A stretch of 64,000 nucleotides of DNA from an uncultured Alphaproteobacteria bacterium (GCA_934254675.1 CAKQLP010000004.1:1-64000), one strand, 5' to 3'. Positions 33,386 to 44,000 are shown, counted from the stretch's first letter. Notes: generated by a model from the letters alone, not told the origin. Numbers and translations: made by a program.

Positions 33386-34339
33386 TCATCCGGCAAGTTC
33401 CTTGCGGCGTTTCTTTAGCTTTGTAAGTTTTTCACTAACATTACCGGTATCGCGTCCGGTTTTGGCCAAACGGTCATACATGCGGCTGATTTCTTTTTCC
33501 AGATAAGCGGTTTCTATTTCATTACGCAAAACGGTCCGTTCCTGATAAGTGCCAGATGTGTTGATTTTTTGCATTTTTTCAAGAGATTCTTCAACTTCTA
33601 GATTATAATTGAGCTTTTGCTTAATAAAATACGGAAGTTCATAAACCAATTGACGCGCGTTGGCATAAGCTTCTTGTCCGTCAACGCATTTAATATAACG
33701 TTTTTTCAGCAAACGGAAAGCTATTTCCAATTCTTCATTATTATCAACCACGATAAACGGCACCGGATTGGCAAATCCTTCTTGAGCAATATACTTTAAA
33801 AACTCCAACAAGTGATGGAAAAAGCCGTTGATATTATAAATAATAAATGGTTTCATCGGCAACATGCCATCTTGCATAGCCACGCAATCATAAGCAAGCT
33901 CATCCAAAGTTCCCACACCACCAGGGGCAAAAACCACAAAATCTGCCTCCAACAATTTCTGCTTGCGTTCTTCCAAGGTTTTAGCGACCACGATATCCAT
34001 TTTGTTAATCAGCTCATCATCATTTGGATATAAATCAAAATATTTTTTGGTGGTAATGCCCTGAATAGGTGCACCTTCCAACTTACATTGCCGTTTATTC
34101 CAACCATCAAGCACACCTTTGGCTACTGCCCCCATAATACCGCTGTTAGACAAACCAAAATCCAATTTAAATTCCATTTTAACAATTTTTTTGCCCAAGT
34201 TATAAGCTTCTTGCGCATAAGCCGTGTCATTGCCGGAACGAGAGCCACCTGCCACAAAAACACGGATACCCTCTTCTTTATTGGCTTGTTTAAAACTTTG
34301 GATTACTTTTTCTTCGATATTACAGGTTTTATTTTCCAT
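33386..34339 (-). CDS. LOG-family protein with C-terminal helical extension
   Basis: Rossmann-fold protein of the lysine-decarboxylase-like/LOG family, whose characterised members release cytokinin-like bases from nucleoside 5'-monophosphates. The diagnostic PGGVGTLDE is at 139-147; GGSRSGN (31-37) and SGIMGAVAKG (66-75) form the nucleotide site. At 317 residues it is well beyond the usual 180-230. The extra C-terminal part (about 235-317) is charged and coiled-coil-like (EEIETAYLEKEISRMYDRL). Only 2 bases separate it from tgt, so the two are co-transcribed. Confidence 0.8.
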   Translation of the reverse strand: MENKTCNIEEKVIQSFKQANKEEGIRVFVAGGSRSGNDTAYAQEAYNLGKKIVKMEFKLDFGLSNSGIMGAVAKGVLDGWNKRQCKLEGAPIQGITTKKYFDLYPNDDELINKMDIVVAKTLEERKQKLLEADFVVFAPGGVGTLDELAYDCVAMQDGMLPMKPFIIYNINGFFHHLLEFLKYIAQEGFANPVPFIVVDNNEELEIAFRLLKKRYIKCVDGQEAYANARQLVYELPYFIKQKLNYNLEVEESLEKMQKINTSGTYQERTVLRNEIETAYLEKEISRMYDRLAKTGRDTGNVSEKLTKLKKRRKELAG

Positions 34340-34341
34340 TT

Positions 34342-35466
34342 TTAGAGCTCCTCAATGTCGCCTTTAGCCTGATTAACATAAAATTCCGCCGCAAAATCCG
34401 TTAGAGAATCATTTTCAAGAGCTGTCCGCAAACCTTGCATTAAACGCTCATAGTAGCGAATGTTGTGCCAAGTTAAAAGCATTATGCCCAAAACCTCATT
34501 GCATTTTTGCAAGTGGTGAATATAAGCGCGGCTATAATGTGTGCATAGCGGGCAATCGCAACCTTCTTCCAACGGCCGATAATCTTCGCGATGACGCGCG
34601 TTGCGAATATTTATTGGTCCATATTTTGTAAAAGCCTGAGCCGTACGTCCAGAACGAGTTGGCATTACGCAGTCAAACATATCCACACCGCGCAAAACCG
34701 CGCCGACAATATCATCCGGACGGCCGACACCCATTAAATAACGCGGTTTATCTTCCGGCAACATATCTGGCGCATAATCTAAAACTTCAAACATTTTTTC
34801 TTGCCCCTCGCCAATGGCCAACCCACCAATGGCATAGCCGTCAAAACCTATTTCCCGCAAGGCTTTTGCCGACTCTTCACGCAAGTCTTTATAGACATTT
34901 CCCTGCTGAATGCCAAAAATTCCATAGCCGTCACGGTCAATAAAAGCCTCTTTGCTGCGTTTTGCCCAGCGCATGGACATCCGCATAGATTTAGCGCAAG
35001 TTTCATAAGTTGAAGGATAAGGCGTGCATTCATCCAGACACATTGTAATATTCGAATCCAATTTATGCTGGATTTTCATTGACTCTTCCGGACTTAAAAA
35101 GAATTTTTTTCCATCAACATGTGAACGAAACGTAACCCCTTCTTCTGTTAATTTACGCAAGCCGCTTAAACTCATAACCTGAAAACCGCCAGAATCGGTC
35201 AAAATAGGTTTGTTCCAATTCATAAATTTGTGCAAACCACCCATTTTTTCTACCAAATCTGCCCCTGGGCGCAGCATTAAATGATAGGTATTACCCAGCA
35301 AAATTTCCGCGCCTGTCGCCGCCACGCTTTCCGGCATCATGGCTTTGACCGTGCCGCAAGTTCCCACCGGCATAAACGCCGGCGTATTAACCACGCCGTG
35401 TTTGGTGATTAAACGGCCGCGTCTGCTTTTACCTATTTTTTTATCTATTTCAAACTTTAGTCCCAT
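34342..35466 (-). CDS. tgt: queuine/preQ1 tRNA-guanine transglycosylase
   Basis: Exchanges G34 for the queuosine precursor in tRNAs with GUN anticodons. NTPAFMPVGTCGTVKAM, LLGNTYHLMLRPG, ILTDSGGFQVMSL (catalytic Asp), FGIQQGNVYKDLR, IGGLAIGEG and the nucleophile region GVDMFDCVMPTRSGR are present; the zinc set is CDCPLC with a distant His. 374 residues, normal. AGGAAAAGAC precedes the ATG. The start lies 14 bases after the J-domain gene's stop. Confidence 0.97.
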   Translation of the reverse strand: MGLKFEIDKKIGKSRRGRLITKHGVVNTPAFMPVGTCGTVKAMMPESVAATGAEILLGNTYHLMLRPGADLVEKMGGLHKFMNWNKPILTDSGGFQVMSLSGLRKLTEEGVTFRSHVDGKKFFLSPEESMKIQHKLDSNITMCLDECTPYPSTYETCAKSMRMSMRWAKRSKEAFIDRDGYGIFGIQQGNVYKDLREESAKALREIGFDGYAIGGLAIGEGQEKMFEVLDYAPDMLPEDKPRYLMGVGRPDDIVGAVLRGVDMFDCVMPTRSGRTAQAFTKYGPINIRNARHREDYRPLEEGCDCPLCTHYSRAYIHHLQKCNEVLGIMLLTWHNIRYYERLMQGLRTALENDSLTDFAAEFYVNQAKGDIEEL

Positions 35467-35480
35467 GTCTTTTCCTATTG

Positions 35481-36635
35481 TTATTTAACTTTTGAACGAA
35501 CCGGAATAGGATTTCCTATCCCTTTTTCTAGATTTTTTCTATTTACGTATCCGGCCTCGCCATTGTCAATGATTATTTTAAACCATTTCTTATCCGGCGT
35601 ATATCCAACCAAACGAACCGTTTGCCCTTTAATTCCCTCTAATAAAACATCATAGCGGTTATCCGGTCCGTAATAAATTTCAACATTATCTTTTAGATGA
35701 TAAAAAACAGCGTCGTCCGTTTTTCCACCATCTATTTTTATAATTCTTGTTTCTACTTGGTCGTCAGCAACACGTATTCCACCGATAACAGTTTCTTTGT
35801 AGTAGCTGGAATTTTGATGATGCGGTAATGAAATCATGCCAATATTTTTAAAAACAGCAAGGATACAAACACAAGCGACCATGCCCAAAAATACCGGTAA
35901 AATCATTTGCCTAAATTTTAATTCTTGGGCCGACCATTTTGGCAATTTTATTTTTTTCTGAGGATGATAATCCAAAATATCCAAGTACGTTTTCAAAAGT
36001 TCATAGGCTCGGCTTTCATTGGCTGTCATTTGTTGTGCCTGCTTTGCATAAATCCACGCCATATTTATATTTCCGGCATTGTCATAAGCTATCGCATTAT
36101 GAATAAGAAGCTTAAAATTATCCTCATCATTTGCTTCAGACATTGCTAAATTATAACCTATCGCTTTTATATTTTCATTAAAAGATTGCAAGCCCCACCA
36201 CCCTTTCAGCCAATTAGAAATTGAAGTGGATAAAACCATATCTTTTGCTTCTGAATAATTACAAATATCTTTTGTTTCCTTTATTTGAAAACCATGAATA
36301 TGCGCAAAAACTTTTCTTTGTTTTAAAACACGCAAGGCAGCATCTTCTTTTCCTCTTTGATTTTTATAAATTTTCAACGAATCCATTTCCGGAAAATCTT
36401 TATCTGTGTAAACCAATGACAGCAAATCGTATTTCAGTCTATTTTTTTGGTCCTTCAAAACATTGTAGGCCACTGAAATTTTTTGAAATATTTCAACAGC
36501 GTCAGGATTATCATTATGGTCTGGATGCCAATACTTAGCACATTTATAATATTGCTGTTTGATAAGAGATAACGGTGCATTTGGCGTGACTTCCAAAATA
36601 TAATAATACCCTTTTGCATCAAAATTAGAATTCAC
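35481..36635 (-). CDS. membrane J-domain protein with SH3-like C-terminus
   Basis: The N-terminal J domain (about 8-70) carries HPD at 37-39 and so should stimulate a DnaK-type chaperone. A helical, TPR-like middle (about 150-225, with NAIAYDNAGNINMAWIYAKQA) precedes one TM segment (about 245-265, ILPVFLGMVACVCILAVF). The C-terminal 90 residues resemble a bacterial SH3 domain (VEIYYGPDNRYDVLLEGIKGQTVRL, then WFKIIIDNGEAGYVNRKNL), probably extracytoplasmic. The start is GTG at 36633-36635, justified by GGAGGAG 7 bases upstream. It overlaps the MinD-like gene by 11 bases. No characterised protein with this order of domains is known to me. Confidence 0.75.
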   Translation of the reverse strand: MNSNFDAKGYYYILEVTPNAPLSLIKQQYYKCAKYWHPDHNDNPDAVEIFQKISVAYNVLKDQKNRLKYDLLSLVYTDKDFPEMDSLKIYKNQRGKEDAALRVLKQRKVFAHIHGFQIKETKDICNYSEAKDMVLSTSISNWLKGWWGLQSFNENIKAIGYNLAMSEANDEDNFKLLIHNAIAYDNAGNINMAWIYAKQAQQMTANESRAYELLKTYLDILDYHPQKKIKLPKWSAQELKFRQMILPVFLGMVACVCILAVFKNIGMISLPHHQNSSYYKETVIGGIRVADDQVETRIIKIDGGKTDDAVFYHLKDNVEIYYGPDNRYDVLLEGIKGQTVRLVGYTPDKKWFKIIIDNGEAGYVNRKNLEKGIGNPIPVRSKVK

Positions 36636-37428
36636 TTTTTATCTCCTCCGCATACAATTTTCGAGCAATATTAAAAACATCTTCGGCCGCTTCTGAAGAC
36701 GGATACCTGTTTAATAACAACACATGGTTGCGAATGGCGTCTCTCACTCTTGTATCTCGGCGAATTACACCTAATAGCGGCGGCGTTGAAAACATGTATT
36801 GCTCACAAGCATGTTGCAATGTGTTATACGTTCTTAAACCGTCTTCATAAGAATTAGCATAATTAATGACAATTTGCAAACTTTTATAAGATAAACTCGT
36901 AATGTTCTTTTGTAAAAAATCATATGTCGAAACAAGATTTGACGGTTCATGCGTGCAAACCAAAATAATATTTGATAAAGGCAACATATTATGCAATATT
37001 TTTTCAGATGACGGCAAATCCACCACCACTTCATTATAATTTTGCGCAATAAGAGACAGTTCATCCTTCAATATTTGCAATCGGCCCAAGGGAACACCTT
37101 CTAGCAAGTCACTGCCGGCTTGACCGCTGATAACATCAAATTTCTTTCTATTTATAGGAGTTATCGCTTGGTTTAGCGTTATCTCTCCGGAAAGAACCTG
37201 ATTTAAATACCCTTTATACGGAATATCCAATTGAAAATCCGTATTTAACAAACCATTGTTTGCATCAAACAGCAAAACACTTTGATGAAGCATATTCAAA
37301 GCATGCGCTAATGTTATTGAAAACCACGTCTTTCCCATGCTTCCCAAACCGGATGCCACCGCAGTCATATGAAACGACGGTTCTAAAAATAAACTTTTAT
37401 CTAATTTTATACTATCTTGATTTATCAT
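36625..37428 (-). CDS. MinD/ParA-superfamily ATPase (orphan)
   Basis: A P-loop ATPase of the SIMIBI class. The deviant Walker A motif GLGSMGKT (27-34) lacks the early Lys of the usual KGGxGK form (Gly in its place), and the Walker A' stretch LFDANNGL and VVVDLPSS are visible. Overall resemblance is to FlhG/YlxH-type MinD relatives, but no flagellar or min gene is near. Poor ribosome binding site. It ends overlapping the J-domain gene, so the two proteins are probably made together; location of a membrane protein by an ATPase is a possible theme. Confidence 0.75.
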   Translation of the reverse strand: MINQDSIKLDKSLFLEPSFHMTAVASGLGSMGKTWFSITLAHALNMLHQSVLLFDANNGLLNTDFQLDIPYKGYLNQVLSGEITLNQAITPINRKKFDVISGQAGSDLLEGVPLGRLQILKDELSLIAQNYNEVVVDLPSSEKILHNMLPLSNIILVCTHEPSNLVSTYDFLQKNITSLSYKSLQIVINYANSYEDGLRTYNTLQHACEQYMFSTPPLLGVIRRDTRVRDAIRNHVLLLNRYPSSEAAEDVFNIARKLYAEEIKSEF

Positions 37429-37543
37429 CTTGTACTTTTCTTTTTTTATTATATGATAGTGGCAAATTTATCTTTTTTATGCAATCGGTTAAAAACTTTT
37501 TAACACAATTTATTGTATAAAGGAATACTTTCCAGGAGCAAAA

Positions 37544-38515
37544 ATGAAAAAGCTTGTTATTTGTTGTTTGTTAATTTTGTCTGTAACCATAAACAATGCG
37601 ATGGCGCAAAATATGGTACAAGAGGAAAGTTATTTAAAAAATAACTTAACTTATATCGGTTTGCCGGATTATCCTCCTTTTTCATACTTTGAAAAACACT
37701 CTAAAAGGGTTATATATAAAAGCGCGTTCTTGAAACCTTTAGAAAATATCGCCGCTCAATACGGGTTTAAGCTAATATCTAGCAATTATTGGGATATTCC
37801 TGATATTCATAAAGTTATTTTAGATGTTCGAAGCGGCGAAATACAGATGTTTATAAGCGCGTATTCAAATACAAAACTTTTTACAGGTTTAGAGTTAATC
37901 TATCCGGCATCGGTGTCCAATCCTATTCACGTTATTACCTTGCCGGAAGGACTGGAAAAAATTAAAACGGCGGCAGATTTAAAAAAGTTGAGGGGCGTTA
38001 TCAGCAAAACAGAATATCTTAGTGATTTTGTGTTAAGAAAGATAAACGACCTGAACATTAAATACGTTGACACCCCGTACGAAGCTTATGAACAATTGTT
38101 CACCGATGAAGCTGATTATATTTTAGGCGGTTTGTATTATAACCGCATTATGGCCAGCAAATATGGTATTGAGCAATACTTAGCATACTCCAAAAAACCT
38201 TTATTCAAAATTCCGGTTTTTATTGCCCTTTCTAAAATAACCCCAATGCAATCTTTATATAACAAAGCCTTTCATGATGAATTTAACAAAGACAAATTCG
38301 GAAATGACGTCAAAAAAGAAATATTAAGGATGGTCGAAGAAGAAATTTCAAAAAATAAAGGTATTCTTCCGCCAGCTTTTGTTAAAAAAGAAGAAAATAC
38401 CGCCCCAGAGGAAAATATGCTTCCTGTAACGGACGCTCCCGGAGAAAAAGGCGGAAAAGTTATTGAGAAAAAAGTTGAAGAAAAATCTATTGATGATGTA
38501 TTAGATGGAATTTAA
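37544..38515 (+). CDS. periplasmic solute-binding-like protein (SBP family 3 fold)
   Basis: A signal peptide (1-21, ending NNAMAQ) is followed by a family-3 binding-protein-like fold: LTYIGLPDYPPFSYFEK near the start of the mature chain, VRSGEIQMFISAY and ITLPEGLEKIKTAADLKKLRGV in the hinge/lobe 2, YVDTPYEAYEQLFTDEADYILGG. A C-terminal tail (about 280-323) is Pro/Glu/Lys-rich and looks disordered. No transporter permease or ATPase gene is adjacent, so it may be a sensor or enzyme-like member. CAGGAG lies 6 bases before the ATG. Confidence 0.75.
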   Translation: MKKLVICCLLILSVTINNAMAQNMVQEESYLKNNLTYIGLPDYPPFSYFEKHSKRVIYKSAFLKPLENIAAQYGFKLISSNYWDIPDIHKVILDVRSGEIQMFISAYSNTKLFTGLELIYPASVSNPIHVITLPEGLEKIKTAADLKKLRGVISKTEYLSDFVLRKINDLNIKYVDTPYEAYEQLFTDEADYILGGLYYNRIMASKYGIEQYLAYSKKPLFKIPVFIALSKITPMQSLYNKAFHDEFNKDKFGNDVKKEILRMVEEEISKNKGILPPAFVKKEENTAPEENMLPVTDAPGEKGGKVIEKKVEEKSIDDVLDGI

Positions 38516-38527
38516 GGAGGTTTTATA

Positions 38528-39193
38528 ATGGTTCTTTTGGTACACAACAGCGTCTTGCCGCAATGCCGAAAAATAAGAATATTAATGGCAGAAAAGAAAA
38601 TGCTGTTTGTTTTAAAAGAAGAAAATCCTTGGATGCTTTCCAAAGATATTATGAAAATTAACCCAGCGGGAGAACTGCCCGTCTTTATTTATGACGGCAA
38701 TATAATTTCCGGCAACTACGCTATTACCGAATTTTTAGAAGAAACATACACCCAAAACCGATTAATTAACGGAAATAATAAGGAACGCGCCGAAGTCAGA
38801 AGATTAATTGATTGGTTTGACAACAAATTCAGCCGAGAAGTTTATCAATACATCGCCGGAGAAAAAATCTATAAACGTTTTGCCTTAAAACAACCGCCGG
38901 AATCTAAAAGAATAAAGGCAGGAATCAATAATCTCCGTTTCCATTTGGAATATATTGATTGGATTGTTGAACGAAATAATTATCTGGCCGGCAATAATTT
39001 CTCTCTTGCCGATATTAGTGCCGCCGCTCAAATATCAATTATAGATTACCTTGGAGATGTGCCTTGGGATGATTACAAAAGCGCAAAATTATGGTACTCT
39101 AAAATAAAATCTCGCCCAAGCTTCAAAGATATCTTAAATGATAGATTTAAAGGAATATATCCTTCAAAACATTACATGGATTTGGATTTTTAA
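38528..39193 (+). CDS. glutathione S-transferase-like protein
   Basis: The N-terminal thioredoxin-like domain (1-75) has KINPAGELPVFIYDG with the cis-Pro and GNYAITEFLEE with the usual Ser of GST changed to Asn (consensus ESxAI). The C-terminal helical domain (85-221) has NNYLAGNNFSLADISAAAQIS, the conserved N-capping/Asp segment. The N-terminal catalytic position is not a clear Ser/Cys/Tyr, so an SspA-like non-enzymatic role is possible. AAGGAGG is followed by the ATG 8 bases on. It is 12 bases from the upstream gene. Confidence 0.8.
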   Translation: MVLLVHNSVLPQCRKIRILMAEKKMLFVLKEENPWMLSKDIMKINPAGELPVFIYDGNIISGNYAITEFLEETYTQNRLINGNNKERAEVRRLIDWFDNKFSREVYQYIAGEKIYKRFALKQPPESKRIKAGINNLRFHLEYIDWIVERNNYLAGNNFSLADISAAAQISIIDYLGDVPWDDYKSAKLWYSKIKSRPSFKDILNDRFKGIYPSKHYMDLDF

Positions 39194-39194
39194 T

Positions 39195-39653
39195 ATGAAA
39201 CATTTGCTTTATTTATTTTTTATTTTTTTAAGCGCCTGCTCTTCTTGGGGTGGAAAAGGTCAAATTATTTATCATTGGGAACGAGAACGCACGGGTGTTG
39301 CCAAATTTTCCCGAGATCATTCCGAATGTCTGAAGCAAGCAGAAGGCTGGTTTCATTGGCCAGATTTCAGCAGTTGGTTCTATTCCGAAGAGTACCGTTA
39401 CAACATTGTTGTTGATTGGCATAAAACCAAAGGCATCTGGGCCAGTTACGTTCCTTATCGCGGAGCCTCGCCTCTTTTAGTTAACTCCATCAGAGATTCC
39501 GCTGATTCTGATCCTAAAGAATATCGCCTATGTATGGAAGCCAAAGGATATTGGCATAGAACATATGACATTCCAACTGTTACAAATGTTTTTGTTTATA
39601 ATCCGCAAAAAGGAACGGATCGTGTCCCGTTAGAAGATATTTACAGTAAATAA
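39195..39653 (+). CDS. lipoprotein of unknown function, 152 aa
   Basis: The N-terminus MKHLLYLFFIFLSAC is a lipoprotein signal with lipobox LSAC and Cys15. The mature part is rich in Trp, Tyr and Arg, with two conserved-looking Cys (HSECLKQAEGWF and YRLCMEAKGYW). The pattern of a sequence around 'C-x-x-A-x-G' occurring twice, as in small outer-membrane lipoproteins with an internal disulfide, is noticeable. The upstream in-frame start (39138) lies in the GST gene and is rejected, although no strong ribosome binding site exists before 39195. Its 3' end overlaps the convergent efflux gene by 13 bases. Confidence 0.65.
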   Translation: MKHLLYLFFIFLSACSSWGGKGQIIYHWERERTGVAKFSRDHSECLKQAEGWFHWPDFSSWFYSEEYRYNIVVDWHKTKGIWASYVPYRGASPLLVNSIRDSADSDPKEYRLCMEAKGYWHRTYDIPTVTNVFVYNPQKGTDRVPLEDIYSK

Positions 39654-41035
39654 CCACCACCGCAAGCTTTGTAATACGCCACTAAATTTTGAAAAATTTT
39701 GGCTTGACTGCTTAATGTGTTATTTTGCGCCGAAAGTTTATTTTGTTCAGCCGTCAACACTTCGGAAAAAGAAATCAACCCGTTGCGGTAGCGCTCTTCT
39801 GTTGAGTGAACAACTTTTATCGTATTAGCCAATGCTCTTTTTTGAGATTGATTACTTTTTAATTCACTCTCCACCAAAACCATGGCATTTTTCAATTCCG
39901 CCAAAGCGGACAGAACTGTTTTCTTATATTGAGCCAGTGCCTCATTTTTAACTTGTTTTTGCTTTTCCACTTGATTTTGCAAGCGATTCCAATCAAGCAA
40001 TGGTAAAACAGCCTGTGGCTTGTATCCGTAGCTTTGACTTTTTGAATTGAATAATTGATGTCCTCCCGTGGCGGCATAACCCCATAACGCTGATATTTTA
40101 ACATCCGGATATAAATCTGCTGTTGCTGCGCCGATTAAAGCGTTTTCCGCCACTAAATTTTGTTCAGCCGCAGCGACATCTGGACGCAGACGGATAATAT
40201 ATGAGGGTAAATTATATAAAGCTTCTGTTTTATATATATAGTTGTTTGTAAAAATTTGCGAACGTTTGTCAATATCCAGCGGAAGCTGAGAAGGCAAAAC
40301 TCCGGAAAGAACAGCCAACGCGTTTTTATATTGTTCTATTTCTCCTTGATAGAAGGGAATTTGCGCTTCGGTCGAACTTAATAAATATGCGGCCTGATTA
40401 TATGCAATATCATCCGCTAACCCGCTTTCATATTTTGCTTTAACCATATTATAAATATTTTTTTGAAGACGGGCGTTTTGCTCGGCTAATTTTTGTTTTT
40501 CAACAGCTAATTTCAAACTGATATAATTTAAAGCCAATTCTGCTGTCACAACAGATTTTACATTGGCTAAAGAATATTCTTCACTTTTAAGCTGCGCCGA
40601 TGCTGCTTCGTCTTGACGGCGCCCCTTTCCCCACAAATCAATTTCCCACACAGCGTCAAAACCGGACATATAATAGTCCACATCCGCTGTCGGTCCAATA
40701 TTTTTACTATTTTTTTGATAGTCATAGCCTCCTTGCACATTTACCTGCGGCAAAAAACCAGCTTTGCTGATATTTAAAGAAGCCCGAGCTTGCTTTAGAC
40801 GGGCAACGGCGACATCAATATCCGTGTTATTTTTTAACCCATACTCTATTAAACAATTTAATTGCTCATCTCCAAATAAAGCATACCAATTTTGCGGAAT
40901 TTGATGCTTTTTCTGAAGTTTTAATTCTTGCGCAATAACTTTATCGCTATAAAATTCCGGCGGAGTATAATCTGGTCCAACCATACAAGAAGTCATTGTT
41001 AAACAGATAAATATTGCTACATTTGGCTTACGCAT
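39641..41035 (-). CDS. RND efflux outer-membrane lipoprotein (NodT/OprM family)
   Basis: TolC-like outer-membrane channel. A lipobox (MTSC, Cys17) and the NodT-type start VGPDYTPPE are plain. Repeated coiled-coil halves contain ARLKQARASLNISKAGFLPQVN and the second-half ALIGAATADLYPDVKISALWG, as expected for the trimeric barrel. 464 residues. GGAGGT precedes the ATG. It overlaps the pump gene by 8 bases, so all three efflux genes are one operon. Confidence 0.93.
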   Translation of the reverse strand: MRKPNVAIFICLTMTSCMVGPDYTPPEFYSDKVIAQELKLQKKHQIPQNWYALFGDEQLNCLIEYGLKNNTDIDVAVARLKQARASLNISKAGFLPQVNVQGGYDYQKNSKNIGPTADVDYYMSGFDAVWEIDLWGKGRRQDEAASAQLKSEEYSLANVKSVVTAELALNYISLKLAVEKQKLAEQNARLQKNIYNMVKAKYESGLADDIAYNQAAYLLSSTEAQIPFYQGEIEQYKNALAVLSGVLPSQLPLDIDKRSQIFTNNYIYKTEALYNLPSYIIRLRPDVAAAEQNLVAENALIGAATADLYPDVKISALWGYAATGGHQLFNSKSQSYGYKPQAVLPLLDWNRLQNQVEKQKQVKNEALAQYKKTVLSALAELKNAMVLVESELKSNQSQKRALANTIKVVHSTEERYRNGLISFSEVLTAEQNKLSAQNNTLSSQAKIFQNLVAYYKACGGGYLL

Positions 41036-44000
41036 TTTGACCTCCGTTTCTTTTTTCCTGATTTATTTTACTTGGTGTAAAGTACTCTTTAATACTTTCA
41101 AACAAAGCAAACAAAGGCGGAATAAAGATTATGCCGATTAAAGTCGCCGCAACCATACCGTAAAACACTGACGAGCCAATAGCTATCTGAGAACTTGCCC
41201 CCGCTCCGGTTGCAACAATCATTGGGAAAACACCCAAAATAAAAGTAAATGCCGTCATCAGCACCGCCCGAAAACGCTCCTCTGCTCCTTTTTTTGCAGC
41301 TTCTAAAATACTCAATCCCTGTTCTCTGTACATTTTTGTAAATTCCACAATTAATATTGCGTTTTTTGCCGCTAAACCAATCAGCATTATAAGCCCCAAT
41401 TGCGCGTATATACTCAACGACTGCCCCATAAGCCATAAACCGCACAATGCACCCAGTATTGCAAAAACCGTTGAAAAAATTACCGATAAGGCTAAAAGCC
41501 AACTTTCATACAAAGCAACCAAAAATAAATAACAAAAAACAACGGCTAAAGAAATAAGAATAACGGCTAAACCTCTTGTTTCAATTTCTTGCAAGCTTAA
41601 TCCTGTCCACCATATATCAAATTCCTTCGGCATCATTTTTTCTAAAGATTCAAGTTTCGACAGAGCCGTCCCGCTGCTGATATTATCTTTTGACATAGCT
41701 GTTACGGCCGCCGAGGTATATTGATTAAAACGATAAATAGTTTTTGGCGCATTTTCTGTTTCCAGTTTTGCAAAACTATTTACCCGCACTAAAGAACCAT
41801 CTTGCGAACGCGCATACAAATTTCCAATACTTTCCAGCTGATTTCGATACGGATAATCAGCTTGTAAAATTACTTTATTAACCTGACCGCTTAAAGTAAT
41901 ATTATTTATATACCTAGAACCTAAATTATTTTGCAATGTCGTAAATAAAGACGAAACAGGAATTTTGTAATATTCAAGTTTTTTTCGATCAACATCTAAA
42001 TAAATATGCGGTGTTTGAGCGGTAAAAGTGCTGAAAGCATAATCAAAATAGCCGCTTTCATTTACAGATTTTAAATAATCCATTAATTGATTATAAAGTT
42101 GTTGCGGTGAAGTATTACCGTTCATTGTCACAAATTCCAAGGAAATACCATTACTTTGTCCAACTCCGGGAATCGCCGGCGGAGCAAAAAAGTTTATTAC
42201 AGCTTTTTTGTTATCCGAAAACTGTTGGCGCAAATTTTTACTGATTGCTTCAATAGATAAATTTTTTGATGTTCGTTCGGACCACGGTTCCAAACCGATA
42301 ACACCCAAAGCGACATTCTCTCCGCTTCCACCCAGCATACTATATCCGGCAACAGATATAAAGTATTTTACACCATCTGTTTTTAAAATTTTTTCATTCA
42401 TTTCTCCCAATACTTTATTCGTTTCATTTATGCTTGCCGTATCCGACAGCTGAACATTCGCAAAAACAATTCCTTGATCCTCTTCAGGCAAAAAAGATGT
42501 CGGTGTATAAATAAATCCAACAGCAATAAGCATTATTGTCCCCAAAATGCAACATGCCGTTGTTTTAAGATGTTTTGAAAAATAAACCACTGCTGATAAA
42601 TAGTGTTTTTTACTCCAATCCAAAAGTTTATCAAACCAAGCAAAAAAACCTTTTGGTTTAGTGTTTTCATCTCCTTTTAAAAAAATAGCACATAACGCCG
42701 GACTTAGCGTCAAAGCATTTATGGCAGAAAAAGCGACGGCTGTTGCAATGGTTACAGCAAATTGTTGGTAAATTTTTCCAGTTATTCCAGCCATTAATCC
42801 AACTGGCACAAATATGGCCAATAATACAAATGTCGTGGCGATAATAGCACTGCCTATTTGCTTCATTGCGGTAATTGACGCTGTCTTTGCATCTTGCTTT
42901 TCATTTAAAATCAAATATTGCACTCGCTCTACAACAATAATTGCATCATCCACCACCAAACCAATAGCTAAAATCATTGCAAATAAGGTTAAAATATTAA
43001 TATTAAACCCTAGCAGATACACCACAATAAATGTTGCAATTAATGAAACCGGAATAGTTAAAAGCGGAATAACCGTTGTTTTAAGCTTTTGCAAAAATAT
43101 ATATGTCACAAGAACAACAAGCAAAAAAGTGACAACCAATGTATCTACAATACTTTTAATAGAGGATCGTACATATTCTGTTGAATCATACGCCACTTGA
43201 AAATCCATATCATTAGGCAAAACCGCTGATAATTCCGCCATTTTTTCACGTATTTTATCCATTATCTGCAATGAGTTTGAATTAGGAAGCTGATTAATTG
43301 CCATAATTAAAGCCGGTGCATTGTTATAACCAGACTTAATATTGTAGGTATCCGCGCCCAATTCAACTTTTGCAACGTCTCTTAAATAGATTTGCGCTCC
43401 ATCAGCTGCTGAAGCCACCACAATACTTTCAAAATCTGAAACACTATTAAGCAAACCTTTTGCCGTTAAAGATAGCACCATTTTATTGTCTTTTACGCTG
43501 GGCGCAGAACCGATACTTCCGACGGAAGCCTGAATATTCTGATTTTTTACCGCAGACATAATATCCGAACTATTTAATCCCAAAGCATTCAGTTTATCCA
43601 AATTCAACCATATCCGCATACTGTACTGCGGGCCAAAAATCTGCACTTCGCCAACGCCTTTCACCCGTGCCAATGCGTTTTTTATGTTTGTGTAAGCATA
43701 ATTGCTGAGAAATAAATCATTATAAGTATGGTTAGGAGAACGCAAAACCAAAAGTGCTAAAATATTTGGATTTTGCGTTTTCACGCTTACTCCATATTGA
43801 TTAACTTCGTCCGGTAGTTCCGATGTTACCTGTTGTAAACGATTTTGCACTTTCACCTGAGCAATATCCGCATCCGTTCCCACGTCAAATGTCACAGTCA
43901 GTTCGTATGAGCCATTGTCATCCGATGAAGATGACATATACAGCATATTTTCCACACCATTAATTTCATTTTCAATCGGAACGGCCACCGTATCAACTAA

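Noticed and set aside
41098..41502. 134-codon frame in another phase of the efflux permease gene
   Set aside because: Alternative-frame translation of the conserved AcrB-like gene, no start signal.
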